A program made the translations under genes and the position numbers. From NCBI RefSeq assembly GCF_947493425.1, contig NZ_CANLRP010000039.1, forward strand, positions 1-52,205: a DNA stretch of 52,205 nt, read 5' to 3'. Under the pieces are notes generated by a model. That model searched no databases. It was not told the DNA's origin and saw nothing but the letters and a program-made list of their open reading frames with translations. Source of the stretch: an uncultured Microscilla sp. GTDB lineage: Bacteria; Bacteroidota; Bacteroidia; Cytophagales; Microscillaceae. Positions 36,128 through 45,573 of this stretch are shown here, piece after piece; the first letter of the stretch is position 1, and each line of letters opens with the position of its first letter.

Positions 36128-38395
36128 CTACGCGTGAGCCAACCCTCCATCCATATGGCGACCCAACGTATTATTGTACACATCTTTGGCCTCTTCGGTA
36201 GTCATCAACACGTGCGTATCTACCTTAAAATCACTTACTGTAACCACGCCTACTTCAAAGAAAGGCACTGATTGCTCTTTCATAAAATCTTCAAAACGAT
36301 CTTGGTCTTCAGCTTTGATAGTAACTACTACCCGGCTTTGCGACTCTCCAAACAAGAATGCGTCTTTACGCACATCAATTTCGTCAAAAGTAGTCAATAT
36401 AGAAAAACCCAAATCGCGTGGCATTGCCGACTCTGCCAAGGTTATAAATAAGCCTCCATCTGAGATGTCGTGTGCCGACTGTATTTGCTTGTCGCGAATC
36501 AAAGCTTTCACGGTTTGCTGCAAGTCATACTCTGCCTCAAGGTCAAAGTGAGGAGCCGAAGATTCTTTGAAATTGTGATAAGAAGTCAAATACTCAGACC
36601 CGGCAATGTCATTTTTAGGTTCGCCAATTACATAAATAATGTCACCCACATTTTTAAAATCAAGCGTCATGCGGTGTTCAAGGTTGTCCATCAAACCCAA
36701 CATACCAATGGTAGGAGTAGGCAATACGGCATTGGTTACATTGCCACCCTCTTTGCTTACTGTAGATGCCTGGTTGTAGAAACTCACATTACCACCTGTT
36801 ACTGGAGTCTCCAGCTTTTCGCAAGCCTCAATAATGCCCTTTACGCTTTGCACAAACTGCCAGTATACCTCTTGGTTGTAAGGGTTGCCAAAATTTAGAT
36901 TATTAGTAATTGCCACTGGGTCGCCACCTGCACATACTACGTTTCTTGCCGACTCACATACAGCAATCATTGCCCCTATTTTGGGGTCAGCCTGTACATA
37001 ACGTCCATTACAATCTACAGTAATCACAATCGCCTGATCAGCTCCTTTTACGTGTACTACAGCAGCATCAGCAGGCGAGTTGGTAGAGGCATTGGCAGTG
37101 CCTACCATAGAATCGTACTGCTCATAAATCCATTGGCGAGACACAATGTTGGGGTGTTTCATCAAAAACTGCGCAACCTCCGCGTAATCGGTAGGCTCAG
37201 GAACATCTTCGGTCTTGAACTGCTTGTATTGCTGAAAATAATCAGGTTCAGTATAACTGTGCTCGTAGATAGGAGCATCGCCCCCCAATACCAAGGCATT
37301 GGCAGGTATATCAGCTACTAGTTCACCTTTTTGGAAGAAACGTACATTGCTAGACTCAGTCACGGTGCCAATTTCAGCACAATTCAAGTCCCACTTATCA
37401 AAAATATCAAGAATTTCCTGCTCTTTGCCTTTTTCAACCACTACCAGCATTCGCTCTTGCGACTCTGACAACAAAATTTCAAAAGGCAACATATTTTCCT
37501 GACGCAAAGGCACCTTGTCAAGGTCAATGTCCATCCCATGCTCACCTTTGGCGCTCATTTCAGACGATGAACAGATGATACCAGCCGCGCCCATATCTTG
37601 AATACCTACAACATTTTTGGTAGCAATTACCTCAAGAGTAGCTTCCAACAATAGTTTTTCCTGAAAAGGGTCGCCTACTTGTACCGAGGGCAAGTCTTTG
37701 GCGGAGTCTTCGGTAATGTCTTTAGAGGCAAACGCTGCTCCGTGAATACCATCTTTACCTGTAGCCGAACCCACAATAAATACTGGATTGCCCACCCCCA
37801 AAGCAATGGCACTGGCAACTTTATCGGTTTCTACAATACCCGCCGAGAATGCATTGACCAATGGGTTGGTATTATAAGAAGAGTCAAAGTATACTTCGCC
37901 CCCCACAGTAGGTACCCCAAAAGCATTGCCATAGTCGCCAATACCTTTGACTACCCCACGCAACAAGTGCTTGGTTTTTTCGAGATTAATATCGCCAAAA
38001 CGCAAAGTATTGAGTAGGGCGATAGGGCGTGCGCCCATGGTAAAAATATCGCGGTTGATCCCTCCTACTCCAGTAGCTGCCCCTTGGTAAGGCTCAATGG
38101 CTGAAGGGTGGTTGTGCGACTCAATTTTAAAAGCACACGCCAGTCCGTTGCCAATGTCTACCAATCCAGCGTTTTCTTCGCCCGCTTCAGCAAGCATACG
38201 AGGTGAGCTTTTAGGAAGCTTCTTAAGCCACAAAATAGAGCTTTTGTAGCAGCAGTGCTCCGACCACATCACCGAAAAAGCACTGAGTTCGGTAAAATTA
38301 GGAGTTCGCCCCAATAGCCCCTTTATTTTCTCAAATTCTTCAATCAACAAGCCAAGTTGCATGGCAGTTTCTACGGTAGTGAGTTGCTCTTCCAA
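36128..38395 (-). CDS. purL: Phosphoribosylformylglycinamidine synthase subunit PurL
   Basis: Converts FGAR to FGAM with ATP and ammonia in purine synthesis. It is the 755-residue small-type PurL, which needs separate PurS and PurQ. The order is: FSVMWSEHCCYKSS with the catalytic His near residue 47, ESHNHPSAIEPYQGAATGVGG, MGARPIALLNTLRFG, the central linker with GGDAPIYEHSYTEPDY, GGNVSFYNQ in the second half and AHDISDGGLFITLAESAM. PurS and PurQ are not in the window. Confidence 0.95.
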   Translation of the reverse strand: MEEQLTTVETAMQLGLLIEEFEKIKGLLGRTPNFTELSAFSVMWSEHCCYKSSILWLKKLPKSSPRMLAEAGEENAGLVDIGNGLACAFKIESHNHPSAIEPYQGAATGVGGINRDIFTMGARPIALLNTLRFGDINLEKTKHLLRGVVKGIGDYGNAFGVPTVGGEVYFDSSYNTNPLVNAFSAGIVETDKVASAIALGVGNPVFIVGSATGKDGIHGAAFASKDITEDSAKDLPSVQVGDPFQEKLLLEATLEVIATKNVVGIQDMGAAGIICSSSEMSAKGEHGMDIDLDKVPLRQENMLPFEILLSESQERMLVVVEKGKEQEILDIFDKWDLNCAEIGTVTESSNVRFFQKGELVADIPANALVLGGDAPIYEHSYTEPDYFQQYKQFKTEDVPEPTDYAEVAQFLMKHPNIVSRQWIYEQYDSMVGTANASTNSPADAAVVHVKGADQAIVITVDCNGRYVQADPKIGAMIAVCESARNVVCAGGDPVAITNNLNFGNPYNQEVYWQFVQSVKGIIEACEKLETPVTGGNVSFYNQASTVSKEGGNVTNAVLPTPTIGMLGLMDNLEHRMTLDFKNVGDIIYVIGEPKNDIAGSEYLTSYHNFKESSAPHFDLEAEYDLQQTVKALIRDKQIQSAHDISDGGLFITLAESAMPRDLGFSILTTFDEIDVRKDAFLFGESQSRVVVTIKAEDQDRFEDFMKEQSVPFFEVGVVTVSDFKVDTHVLMTTEEAKDVYNNTLGRHMDGGLAHA

Positions 38396-38807
38396 AGTAA
38401 CAGTTTTATAGTTTAATATCTTTACAATCAGTTGATAAGCGGTAAAAATATACTAGGATTAAAGTGATTTTAGGATTTACCGAATTGATTAATGTTGGTA
38501 TTCAGACAATTAGTCAAAATCCATCCTCAAAACCATTTTTGTTTAAGTATAAAAGAAGGTGAGCCGTTTATCAAATTATCAATAACGCAGCAAAAATACG
38601 GTAATTGGCTTAATATTATAAAGTCAGTCGGTTTTTTTTTGGCAGCAAGCTTTTAACTCTAGGCAATAGACAGGTAGAGGCTTTGCTTTTTACAGAGCAG
38701 GGAATGCGGCTTCGCTCCAATTAGATATGATCATCGTATAGAGGTTATCTCATACATTAGTCTTCAAAAAAGAAAGAGGCTGGTTCTTTTCAGCCTCCTT
38801 TCATCGT
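38396..38807. other. Gap between purL and the aminotransferase, with terminator
   Basis: The 412 bp contain the purL promoter region and, at 38776-38797, GAGGCTG/CAGCCTC hairpin arms followed on the minus strand by a T-run, which ends the upstream aminotransferase transcript. No gene is seen. Confidence 0.5.
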
Positions 38808-40034
38808 TTACACGTGTTCAATCCTACTGTATAGCAATATAATTTTCTTTAGCTCCCCACAAAGTCTCTCTATTTCTTCTTCTGTATTATAATAATGCAC
38901 CGATGCCCGTACCAAAGGGGGCAACTCACGGGCTTGCATATCCAACAAAGTACCACTTTCAAGAATGAGTGAAGCATTGATTTGTACCTCTCTTAGTTTT
39001 TCAACGACAAACTCTGCCGGAATGCCCTCAATGCCCCACGAAACAATGCCGCCTTTTACCTGTCCCAAGTCATACACTTGTACATTGGGCAGCTCAACTA
39101 AACGCTGACGCAGCAAATTGCCTAAATATTGAATCCGTTCCCAAATGTTCTCTATACCCAAATCAAGGGCATATTGTACTGCTGCTGAGAGTCCCATTCG
39201 ATTTGCCCGATTATATTCATAGTTTTCAAAACGTACCCCATCGTTACGCATCTCATAGTCACCTTTTGCCGTCCACTCTGCCGAAGTCAAGTCCAATACT
39301 TTGGGTTCAAGTTTTTGCAAAATACGGTCGCTTACATACAAAAAACCTGTGCCACGAGGAGCACGTAAATATTTTCGCCCAGTAGCCGAAAGCATATCAC
39401 AACCAATTTGCTGCACATCTACCGGCAACTGCCCTACCGACTGACAAGCATCCAGCAAATACAAAACACCATACTTTTTGGCAAGTTTGCCCACTGCTTC
39501 GGCGGGGTTTACCAGCCCTCCATTGGTAGGCACATGGGTAATACTGATAAGCTTTATTTTACCTTCGTTTGCTTGGTCTTCAGCAAGCAATTGCTCTAGT
39601 GCCTCCAGCGATAGTTGCCCGTGTTCATCATTAGGCACCACTTCTATTTTTATCCCACGCGTTTTTTGTGCCTGCAAATAATTGATATAGTTAGACGCAT
39701 ACTCTGCCATAGCCGTTACTATCCGATCGCCTGGCTGCAAATCGAGCGCAAAAAAAGCTTTCCCCCAGGCCACTGTAGCACTTTCTACAAGGGCTATTTC
39801 GTTGGGTTGGGCATTTATCAGGCGGGCAACCCTTGTATAAGTGGTCTGTAGCTCATTGGCAAACTTAGCCGCTGTTTCGTAGCCACCATAGTTTGCTTCC
39901 TGGCTCATATAATCGCGCTGAACATCGATTACAGTTTGAGGTATGAGTGCTGCTCCTGCATTATTTAGATGAGTTACGTGAAGGCATCCTGGAGTATCAG
40001 CACGTAGTTTTTGTATATCCATATATTCTGTCAA
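38808..40034 (-). CDS. Class V PLP-dependent aminotransferase
   Basis: The 408-residue cytoplasmic enzyme has HLNNAGAALIPQTVID at the N terminus, VESATVAWGKAFFAL, ISITHVPTNGGLVNPAEAVG, YLLDACQSVGQLPVDV with the PLP Asp, and SATGRKYLRAPRGTGFLYVS with the Schiff-base Lys. These are fold-type I class V features shared by cysteine desulfurases, isopenicillin-N epimerase-like proteins and EgtE. The Cys loop of IscS/SufS is not evident, so a C-S lyase or epimerase-like role is as likely as desulfurase. Met5 is an alternative start. Confidence 0.82.
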   Translation of the reverse strand: MTEYMDIQKLRADTPGCLHVTHLNNAGAALIPQTVIDVQRDYMSQEANYGGYETAAKFANELQTTYTRVARLINAQPNEIALVESATVAWGKAFFALDLQPGDRIVTAMAEYASNYINYLQAQKTRGIKIEVVPNDEHGQLSLEALEQLLAEDQANEGKIKLISITHVPTNGGLVNPAEAVGKLAKKYGVLYLLDACQSVGQLPVDVQQIGCDMLSATGRKYLRAPRGTGFLYVSDRILQKLEPKVLDLTSAEWTAKGDYEMRNDGVRFENYEYNRANRMGLSAAVQYALDLGIENIWERIQYLGNLLRQRLVELPNVQVYDLGQVKGGIVSWGIEGIPAEFVVEKLREVQINASLILESGTLLDMQARELPPLVRASVHYYNTEEEIERLCGELKKIILLYSRIEHV

Positions 40035-40075
40035 TTGTTTGGTTAGTAATTTTTTTCAATGTTTAATATCATTCC

Positions 40076-40795
40076 CTAAAACACTTCTATTTGCCACTGA
40101 TCCAACTCCTTGTCCAGTCCGCGCCCGTCGCCCGAAACCTTGTCCATCAAGTTCCAAAAATCCTGGCTATGGTTCTTTACTTTAGTGTGGCATAGCTCGT
40201 GCAAAATAACATAGTCGCGCAGGTGGGGTGGCAAACGCATCAAGTGCAAATTCAAATTAATTTTATTGTCATAACTGCAACTTCCCCAACGGGTTTTCGC
40301 ATTTTTGACATGCACCGTTCTAAATTTAAACTGGTGCAAAGTAGCCAACTCACGTACCCTGCCTGGCAAAAACACTTTCGCTTCGCGGCGGTAAGTTTCT
40401 ACAATACAATGGCGAATAAAATCCTGGGTTTCGGTAGCTGTAAAATCAATGTCAGGTGGGTATATAATGGTCAGCTTGGTTTGGTCGGCTTTGGCGCGCA
40501 ACTCCGACGAGGCATCTATTACAAATACCAGCTCGTGCGCAAAAGTACTGAATTGAGTATCAGGGGTAAACACCGTGAGCTTGCCCTTCAGCTTTTGCAT
40601 ATTGGGCAGGTGCTTCATCAACCAGCTTTTTTTCTCAAGCACTAGTTTTTCGGCGCTGGCAAACGTCACCTTTTGAGGCACCGTTACCCTTACACCCTTC
40701 AAAGGAGCTATTTTTATATTTACTCGTTTGGCACGTTTACTCTTTACCAGCAACACTTCACCAATATCTTTGATATGTATTGTTTTTTCTGTCAT
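40076..40795 (-). CDS. YgjP/DUF45-type zinc metallopeptidase
   Basis: The 239-residue protein has an N-terminal beta domain (KRAKRVNIKIAPLKGVRVTVP) and the metallopeptidase block KTRWGSCSYDNKINLNLHL, VILHELCHTKVKNHSQDFW, where HELCH and the second His bind zinc. YgjP-like proteins often sit beside ATPases or restriction genes, and here the AAA ATPase gene is directly upstream on the same strand. The substrate is unknown. Confidence 0.85.
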   Translation of the reverse strand: MTEKTIHIKDIGEVLLVKSKRAKRVNIKIAPLKGVRVTVPQKVTFASAEKLVLEKKSWLMKHLPNMQKLKGKLTVFTPDTQFSTFAHELVFVIDASSELRAKADQTKLTIIYPPDIDFTATETQDFIRHCIVETYRREAKVFLPGRVRELATLHQFKFRTVHVKNAKTRWGSCSYDNKINLNLHLMRLPPHLRDYVILHELCHTKVKNHSQDFWNLMDKVSGDGRGLDKELDQWQIEVF

Positions 40796-40796
40796 T

Positions 40797-40900
40797 TTGG
40801 GTACTGGGTTCTAGGAATTAGGTGCTGGGAGTCTGAGCCTAACATCAGAAGACGCAAGAAACATTGCCTAGTACCCAGTACCAAGCACCTAATACCCATT
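40797..40900. repeat. Inverted repeat between the peptidase and ATPase genes
   Basis: GGGTACTGGGTTCTAGG at 40799-40815 is the near-perfect complement of CCTAGTACCCAGTACC near 40868-40883. ATTAGGTGCT and AGCACCTAAT flank further. The whole 110-bp gap can fold as one long hairpin. It may limit transcription between the two genes or be a mobile palindrome. Confidence 0.65.
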
Positions 40901-40904
40901 AAAA

Positions 40905-42311
40905 TCAAATATTCATCACCTGCCAAGCCAATTGTTGCGATAGTTGCTCAAACTCTTTCAAGGCTGCCATTGCCTCAGGAGTTTCCATTTGCTTGTTCTC
41001 CATCCATTTTTTGAGTTTGGCCTTCAGTGCCGATGCCCGCTGCAACGATTTTTCACTGGTTTGGTAACTTTCGGCAGTTAGCCCAAACAATTGCTGCAAA
41101 ACCTTGTCCCAACGCAATGCCTTTGGATGAGGCATATAATTATCTACATGGTGGGCTCCCTCATAATAGAGTTTCCGCTCAACAAAACCCGCTTCGTTAA
41201 ACTGCAACTCTACTACCTCCCAAGGGTCAAAGCTTGCCGCAATCAGGGGCGAATGCGTGGCAAATAAAAACTGGGCTTGAGGTGCCAAACGGGTATAATA
41301 ATCAATGGCCATGCTTTGCATATTGGGGTACAACGACCGCTCTGGTTCATCCATTAATACTACCGTATTACGCATATTGAGCTTAAACAAAGGCGTGGCT
41401 GTCAGTATAATTTGCTTGGTACCCGTACTCCATTTACTATAAGGAACATTGTCGCCTGCCAGGGTATTGACCTGAATAAACTTGACTTCTTCACTAAATT
41501 TATACTCTGCCTTGGTATTTACTTCTAGCTGAAACTGGTTCAAAATAGGATTCAACAAATTGCCCAAAGCTTCCAGCGGGTTGGGGTTGTCGTTTTTCCA
41601 CTGCCTAAACTGATCGCGCAGATTTTCTATAGGCATGTCGTCGTTTTCGAGCAAAGCTTCTGAAATTTGCCGACTATAGTAATTGCGGGCATCTTCGTAT
41701 TCCTGCAAATCTAACAAGATAGATTTCCACAGCTCCAGCGGATTATCGCTGGCAAAGTTATACACCGTTTTGGTGGCAAGTTTTTCCCTTTCAGCAATAA
41801 TTTTCTCTTTCATATTGTCGCTCGTGCGAATGTTTCGCAAAGGGTTTTCTACCACTTGGTTTTGCAAAATATTGTTGATACTGTCAATGGTTTCTGCCGG
41901 AAAATTCACCAATTTGTTATGGTATTTATCATAATAGCCTTGCTCTACCAAACCCGCAAAAAAAGTGGGTAAATCGATCTCAAAATCGTCTTGTGGGTCA
42001 TAAATCAGCACCTCTTTGTTGGCAATAAACACCTCTACCGAACGCATTTGGTCAAAACTTGCCTTGATCGAAAAGTTAAAACTATTAGGAGGCTTGGCGG
42101 TATACAACTCGGCTTGAGTACCATAAAAAAAGTGTAGCAATACCTGGTAGAGTTGGTTCAAGACGGTGGTCTTACCCGTGCCACTTTGTCCAATCAAACA
42201 TACCTTATCGAGCGGTTGTCCCGCCTTGGCGTGCCCTTGAGGGTAGGTGAGGTCAAGCCTAAAATCTTTGAATTGTTGAAAGTTAGGAATATTGATGTGG
42301 CTAATCTTCAT
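40905..42311 (-). CDS. AAA_15/AAA_21-type ATPase (SMC/OLD-like)
   Basis: The 468-residue ATPase begins MKISHINIPNFQQFKDF. Walker A is CLIGQSGTGKTT, the ABC-type signature is YSKWSTGTKQ, Walker B is VVLMDEPERSLYPNMQ, and the switch His is in FLFATHSPLIAA. The ~200 residues between are helical. Such ATPases are common in phage-defence and DNA-repair contexts, often with a nuclease domain, but no TOPRIM is present here. I chose 42311 as start; an ATG nine codons upstream is in frame. It is followed by the YgjP-like gene, so they may form a two-gene unit. Confidence 0.82.
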   Translation of the reverse strand: MKISHINIPNFQQFKDFRLDLTYPQGHAKAGQPLDKVCLIGQSGTGKTTVLNQLYQVLLHFFYGTQAELYTAKPPNSFNFSIKASFDQMRSVEVFIANKEVLIYDPQDDFEIDLPTFFAGLVEQGYYDKYHNKLVNFPAETIDSINNILQNQVVENPLRNIRTSDNMKEKIIAEREKLATKTVYNFASDNPLELWKSILLDLQEYEDARNYYSRQISEALLENDDMPIENLRDQFRQWKNDNPNPLEALGNLLNPILNQFQLEVNTKAEYKFSEEVKFIQVNTLAGDNVPYSKWSTGTKQIILTATPLFKLNMRNTVVLMDEPERSLYPNMQSMAIDYYTRLAPQAQFLFATHSPLIAASFDPWEVVELQFNEAGFVERKLYYEGAHHVDNYMPHPKALRWDKVLQQLFGLTAESYQTSEKSLQRASALKAKLKKWMENKQMETPEAMAALKEFEQLSQQLAWQVMNI

Positions 42312-42585
42312 GAAAACAAATATAAGATTTTCTGGCAATAGTCCACAGCAACAACAGGGTTTAGCTATTGGCTTTTAGCCTTTAGCTAAACTCTGCTTTA
42401 CATCTTACTACAAATAGAAACTCAATAAAATAACCGCCTGATCAACAACAACTTCCTATAAAAACACTCAAAATATAAAAAAAACTATCCATTTGAAGCC
42501 ATCGAATTTGGTATATATAACCAGGAGGTTGATCAACCAACCTGTTTTCTCATAAATGATAATTTTTCGGATAAAAAAATCAACA

Positions 42586-43527
42586 ATGCAAAAAGTGAAA
42601 ATTTATTTCGCAGTATTCATTGCCTGCCTGTTTACTATAGTAGCTTGCAAAAAGAAGGACGACATAACCCCTACTACTGACCTTGTGACAGAGCCAGAGG
42701 TAAAAACACCAGGCAAGTTTGGGCTTACCCAAATGCACGCCAATAAAAGGGTGCGTAAACAAGTGATCGATGGGGTAACTTATGTACCTTATCAAACTCC
42801 TCAAAATCAGCGTACTAGCGAGGTAGCCAACTTTGATTTGGGCAACCTCAAGGCAAGCAAATCGTTTTATTTCATCTTAAGCAATACTGGTGACCAAGCC
42901 ATCACCGATGTAACTATAGAGTCTAACAATCCTCAGTTTGAGATTTTCCCCAAAACCATTGACAAACTGGCCGGTGCCTCCGAAAACGGCATTGTTCCTC
43001 TGCTAGAGCTAGGGGTCATCCACGGCAACCGGTTGAATGGGGTTGGTTTTCAAAGCTTATTGCCTATGGGCGACAATACTGTAGAAGTAACCATCAAAGG
43101 AAAAACCCAAGGTGAAAATGGGGAGGAAGCTGTAGAGTTAAAGGCTCAAGTGAAACTTTTTGCTCAATTGATGGATGTGGAGTTTTATGTGGATGGGCAA
43201 AAGATTGATTATAATATATTAGACTATTTAATAGGTAAAAGTGGGGTTTTCTATCCTATTAAACCTGGCAATACTTTTAAAGTAAAAAATATAGGTAATG
43301 TTGATTTTATGATGGAGTACGAAACCGTACAAGAGCCCCTTTTAAATACCCAAAGCAAATTAGCTGTTGGAGAAGAAAAAGAATTTGCTTTTATATTCTC
43401 TCAACAAAATGGTAACCAAATCACTCTAAAGGTGAAACTAGATGCCGCAGGAGCCACTACTAATCCCTTCCATATAAGTGTACAACCTGATGGAAAAGCT
43501 TATTTTTATGTGGTCATGAATAAATAA
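42586..43527 (+). CDS. Lipoprotein, tandem paralogue A
   Basis: A lipoprotein signal ends FTIVACKKK. Residues 30-205 form a beta-rich domain (NFDLGNLKASKSFYFILSNT, ITDVTIESNNPQFEIFP) reminiscent of bacterial Ig-like modules. The last 110 residues are different from paralogue B, although DGKAY recurs near both ends. I prefer 42586 as start (MQKVKIYF) over the in-frame ATG at 42556, because it begins the signal peptide. Function is unknown. Confidence 0.7.
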   Translation: MQKVKIYFAVFIACLFTIVACKKKDDITPTTDLVTEPEVKTPGKFGLTQMHANKRVRKQVIDGVTYVPYQTPQNQRTSEVANFDLGNLKASKSFYFILSNTGDQAITDVTIESNNPQFEIFPKTIDKLAGASENGIVPLLELGVIHGNRLNGVGFQSLLPMGDNTVEVTIKGKTQGENGEEAVELKAQVKLFAQLMDVEFYVDGQKIDYNILDYLIGKSGVFYPIKPGNTFKVKNIGNVDFMMEYETVQEPLLNTQSKLAVGEEKEFAFIFSQQNGNQITLKVKLDAAGATTNPFHISVQPDGKAYFYVVMNK

Positions 43528-43575
43528 CACAAAACCTTACACCTCCCCTACCCCATAAAACAAAACCAAGACACC

Positions 43576-43612
43576 TAGCACGCTAACAAAATGTATAGCG
43601 TGCTATTTTTTT
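43576..43612 (+). terminator. Terminator of paralogue A
   Basis: TAGCACGCTA and TAGCGTGCTA form a 10-bp stem followed by seven T. The same terminator with its flanks recurs after paralogue B. Confidence 0.85.
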
Positions 43613-43955
43613 GGGCAATGAGTGGTTCACTTTCGGATAAAAAAATCAGTCTACTGTCAAGAACCAATTTAAGTAAGTACTCGGCTGGTGTAATATTAAA
43701 CACCCAGAAGTGATGCCCAATTTGTGCCCCCTCCTATTTTTTAAGCATTCACATTTTTAACCACCAATACCCAAATGAATGGAGCATAAACACTTAAACC
43801 ACCGATAACCCAAACTTTTACATCATATCATTGTAATTCAAAAAAATAACAGAATTTGTCCAAGCCTCTGGCAATATTTGGTATATATAACCAAGAGGTC
43901 TATCAGCCGACCTATTTTCTCATAAATGATAATTTTTCGGATAAAAAAATCAACA

Positions 43956-44867
43956 ATGCAAAAAGTGAAAATTTATTTCGCGGTATTCATTGCCTGCCTG
44001 TTTACTATAGTAGCTTGCAAAAAGAAAGATGAAGTAACACCTACCACACCAGGCAAGTTTGGACTTACCCAAATGCACACCAATCAAAGAGTACACAAAC
44101 AAGTAGTTGATGGGGTAACTTATGTTCCTTATCAAAGTGCTAAAAATCAACGTACTAGCGAGGTGACCAACTTTGATTTGGGTAACCTCAAGGCAAGCAA
44201 ATCGTTTTATTTTATCTTAAGCAATACTGGTGACCGAGCCATCACTGATGTAACAATAGAGTCTAATAATCCTCAGTTTGAGATTTTCCCCAAAACCATT
44301 GACAAACTGGCCGGTGCCTCCGAAAACGGCATTGTTCCTCTGCTAGAGCTAGGGGTCATTCATGGCAACCGCTTAAACGGAGTGGGTTTTCAAAGCTTAT
44401 TGCCTATGGGCGACAATACGGTAGAGGTCACCATCAAAGGAAAAACCCAAGGCGAAAATGGTGAAGAAGCTGTAGAGTTAAAGGCTCAGGTGAAACTTTT
44501 TGCTCAAGTGATGGATGTGGAGTTTTATAAAAATGGTGAAAAAATAGATTTAAGTACCTTTACTCGGGTATCAGGTCCTTTTGCTCATGAAAGTGGACTA
44601 AGCAGCTTAAGACTTTATGTAGCAAATAAAACAGATGCCATCAGCGTAAAAAATGTAGGTAATGTCAATATCCAACTCAAGTATGAAGACTCTCCAAACA
44701 CAACAGTAATAAATAAACCATTGGCAACCGAGCAGGAATTAACTTTAGATAATTTTTCCGACTTGTTGATTTTCGCCTTGGATGGAGGAGGAGCCATGAC
44801 TCCATATTCTACTTTGCAGCTTGGAAATGACGGAAAAGCTTATATGGCATTTCAGCTCAACAAATAA
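43956..44867 (+). CDS. Lipoprotein, tandem paralogue B
   Basis: The signal peptide, lipobox and residues to about 195 are nearly identical to paralogue A, with silent and few replacing changes. The C-terminal 110 residues are unrelated at first sight (FYKNGEKIDLSTFTRVSG, DGGGAMTPYSTLQLGNDG). Upstream sequence is also duplicated, from TTTGGTATATATAACC to the start. An 18-residue acidic stretch after the lipobox in A is missing in B. Function unknown. Confidence 0.7.
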   Translation: MQKVKIYFAVFIACLFTIVACKKKDEVTPTTPGKFGLTQMHTNQRVHKQVVDGVTYVPYQSAKNQRTSEVTNFDLGNLKASKSFYFILSNTGDRAITDVTIESNNPQFEIFPKTIDKLAGASENGIVPLLELGVIHGNRLNGVGFQSLLPMGDNTVEVTIKGKTQGENGEEAVELKAQVKLFAQVMDVEFYKNGEKIDLSTFTRVSGPFAHESGLSSLRLYVANKTDAISVKNVGNVNIQLKYEDSPNTTVINKPLATEQELTLDNFSDLLIFALDGGGAMTPYSTLQLGNDGKAYMAFQLNK

Positions 44868-44952
44868 AATAATTGTTGAGTGTTTCCATAGTATAACCAA
44901 GTAATACAAAACCTTACATCTCCCCTACCCCATAAAACAAAACCAAGACACC

Positions 44953-44990
44953 TAGCACGCTAACAAAATATATAGCGTGCTATTTTTTTT
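44953..44990 (+). terminator. Terminator of paralogue B
   Basis: TAGCACGCTA and TAGCGTGCTA form a 10-bp stem followed by eight T, duplicated from the terminator at 43576. Confidence 0.85.
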
Positions 44991-45204
44991 GGCAAACTCA
45001 GGTTACCTCTCAGCAAGAAGCAGTATATACCCCCACAATTGACTTCTTGCTTTTGTGCAAAAAAGAAAAGTTTTTAAATTTTAAAACCTTTTCAAATCAA
45101 TTGCGTAACAACAAACAAAACGATTGTTAGTATTTAACACACTTATTCACAAAATACTAACAATCAATGATTTACAAATTATTTTAAAAATATTTGTAGA
45201 TAAT

Positions 45205-45237
45205 TTTGGAAATATAAAACGCTTTACACTACCTTTG
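45205..45237 (+). promoter_or_regulatory. Bacteroidota-type promoter of the rsr leader
   Basis: TTTG at 45205-45208 and TACCTTTG at 45230-45237 match the -33 TTTG and -7 TAnnTTTG boxes, with 21 bp between. Transcription would begin near 45244, about 30 nt before the small leader ORF and 330 nt before rsr. Confidence 0.6.
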
Positions 45238-45272
45238 TAGCACAAACCAAAAAAGTATAACAACTTTCAAAA

Positions 45273-45383
45273 ATGAAATATTTAAACACACATATCGTCG
45301 AATTTAGAGCATCTCTTGGGATGGGCAGTCAGGATTGGGATTGCGCTCGTTCGGGTGTGTTTAAGTCAAAGTACAGGTACTGA
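45273..45383 (+). CDS. 36-codon leader ORF upstream of rsr
   Basis: ATG at 45273 opens a short frame (starts MKYLNTHIVEFRASLG, ends FKSKYRY) that stops at 45383. It sits between a good promoter and a strong terminator. Its codons for Arg-Ser-Gly near 45348-45356 overlap a segment able to pair with the terminator's left arm. No amino acid is obviously enriched. It could be a regulatory leader peptide, a small protein, or merely part of a non-coding RNA. Confidence 0.4.
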   Translation: MKYLNTHIVEFRASLGMGSQDWDCARSGVFKSKYRY

Positions 45384-45410
45384 AATAGGACTCTACTAAG
45401 ATATAAACTG

Positions 45411-45441
45411 AACCCGAACTCAAAAAAGTTCGGGTTTTTTT
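45411..45441 (+). terminator. Strong terminator with possible antiterminator, rsr leader
   Basis: AACCCGAACT and AGTTCGGGTT form a 10-bp stem around a 6-nt loop, followed by seven T. The left arm, ACCCGAAC at 45412-45419, can instead pair exactly with GTTCGGGT at 45349-45356 inside the leader ORF. The two structures exclude each other, which fits transcription attenuation of rsr. A further hairpin (CCAATCTTA at 45475 with TAAGATTGG at 45518) lies in the rest of the leader. Confidence 0.75.
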
Positions 45442-45573
45442 GTGCCTATACCCCAAGGCTTGACGGGTTTGGCGCCAATCTTACACCGATAAACAAGCAC
45501 TTACACTTGCTAAAATCTAAGATTGGATAAAAAAAGTTCAAGTCATCACCCAAAACGAAACCGCAACAAAACG

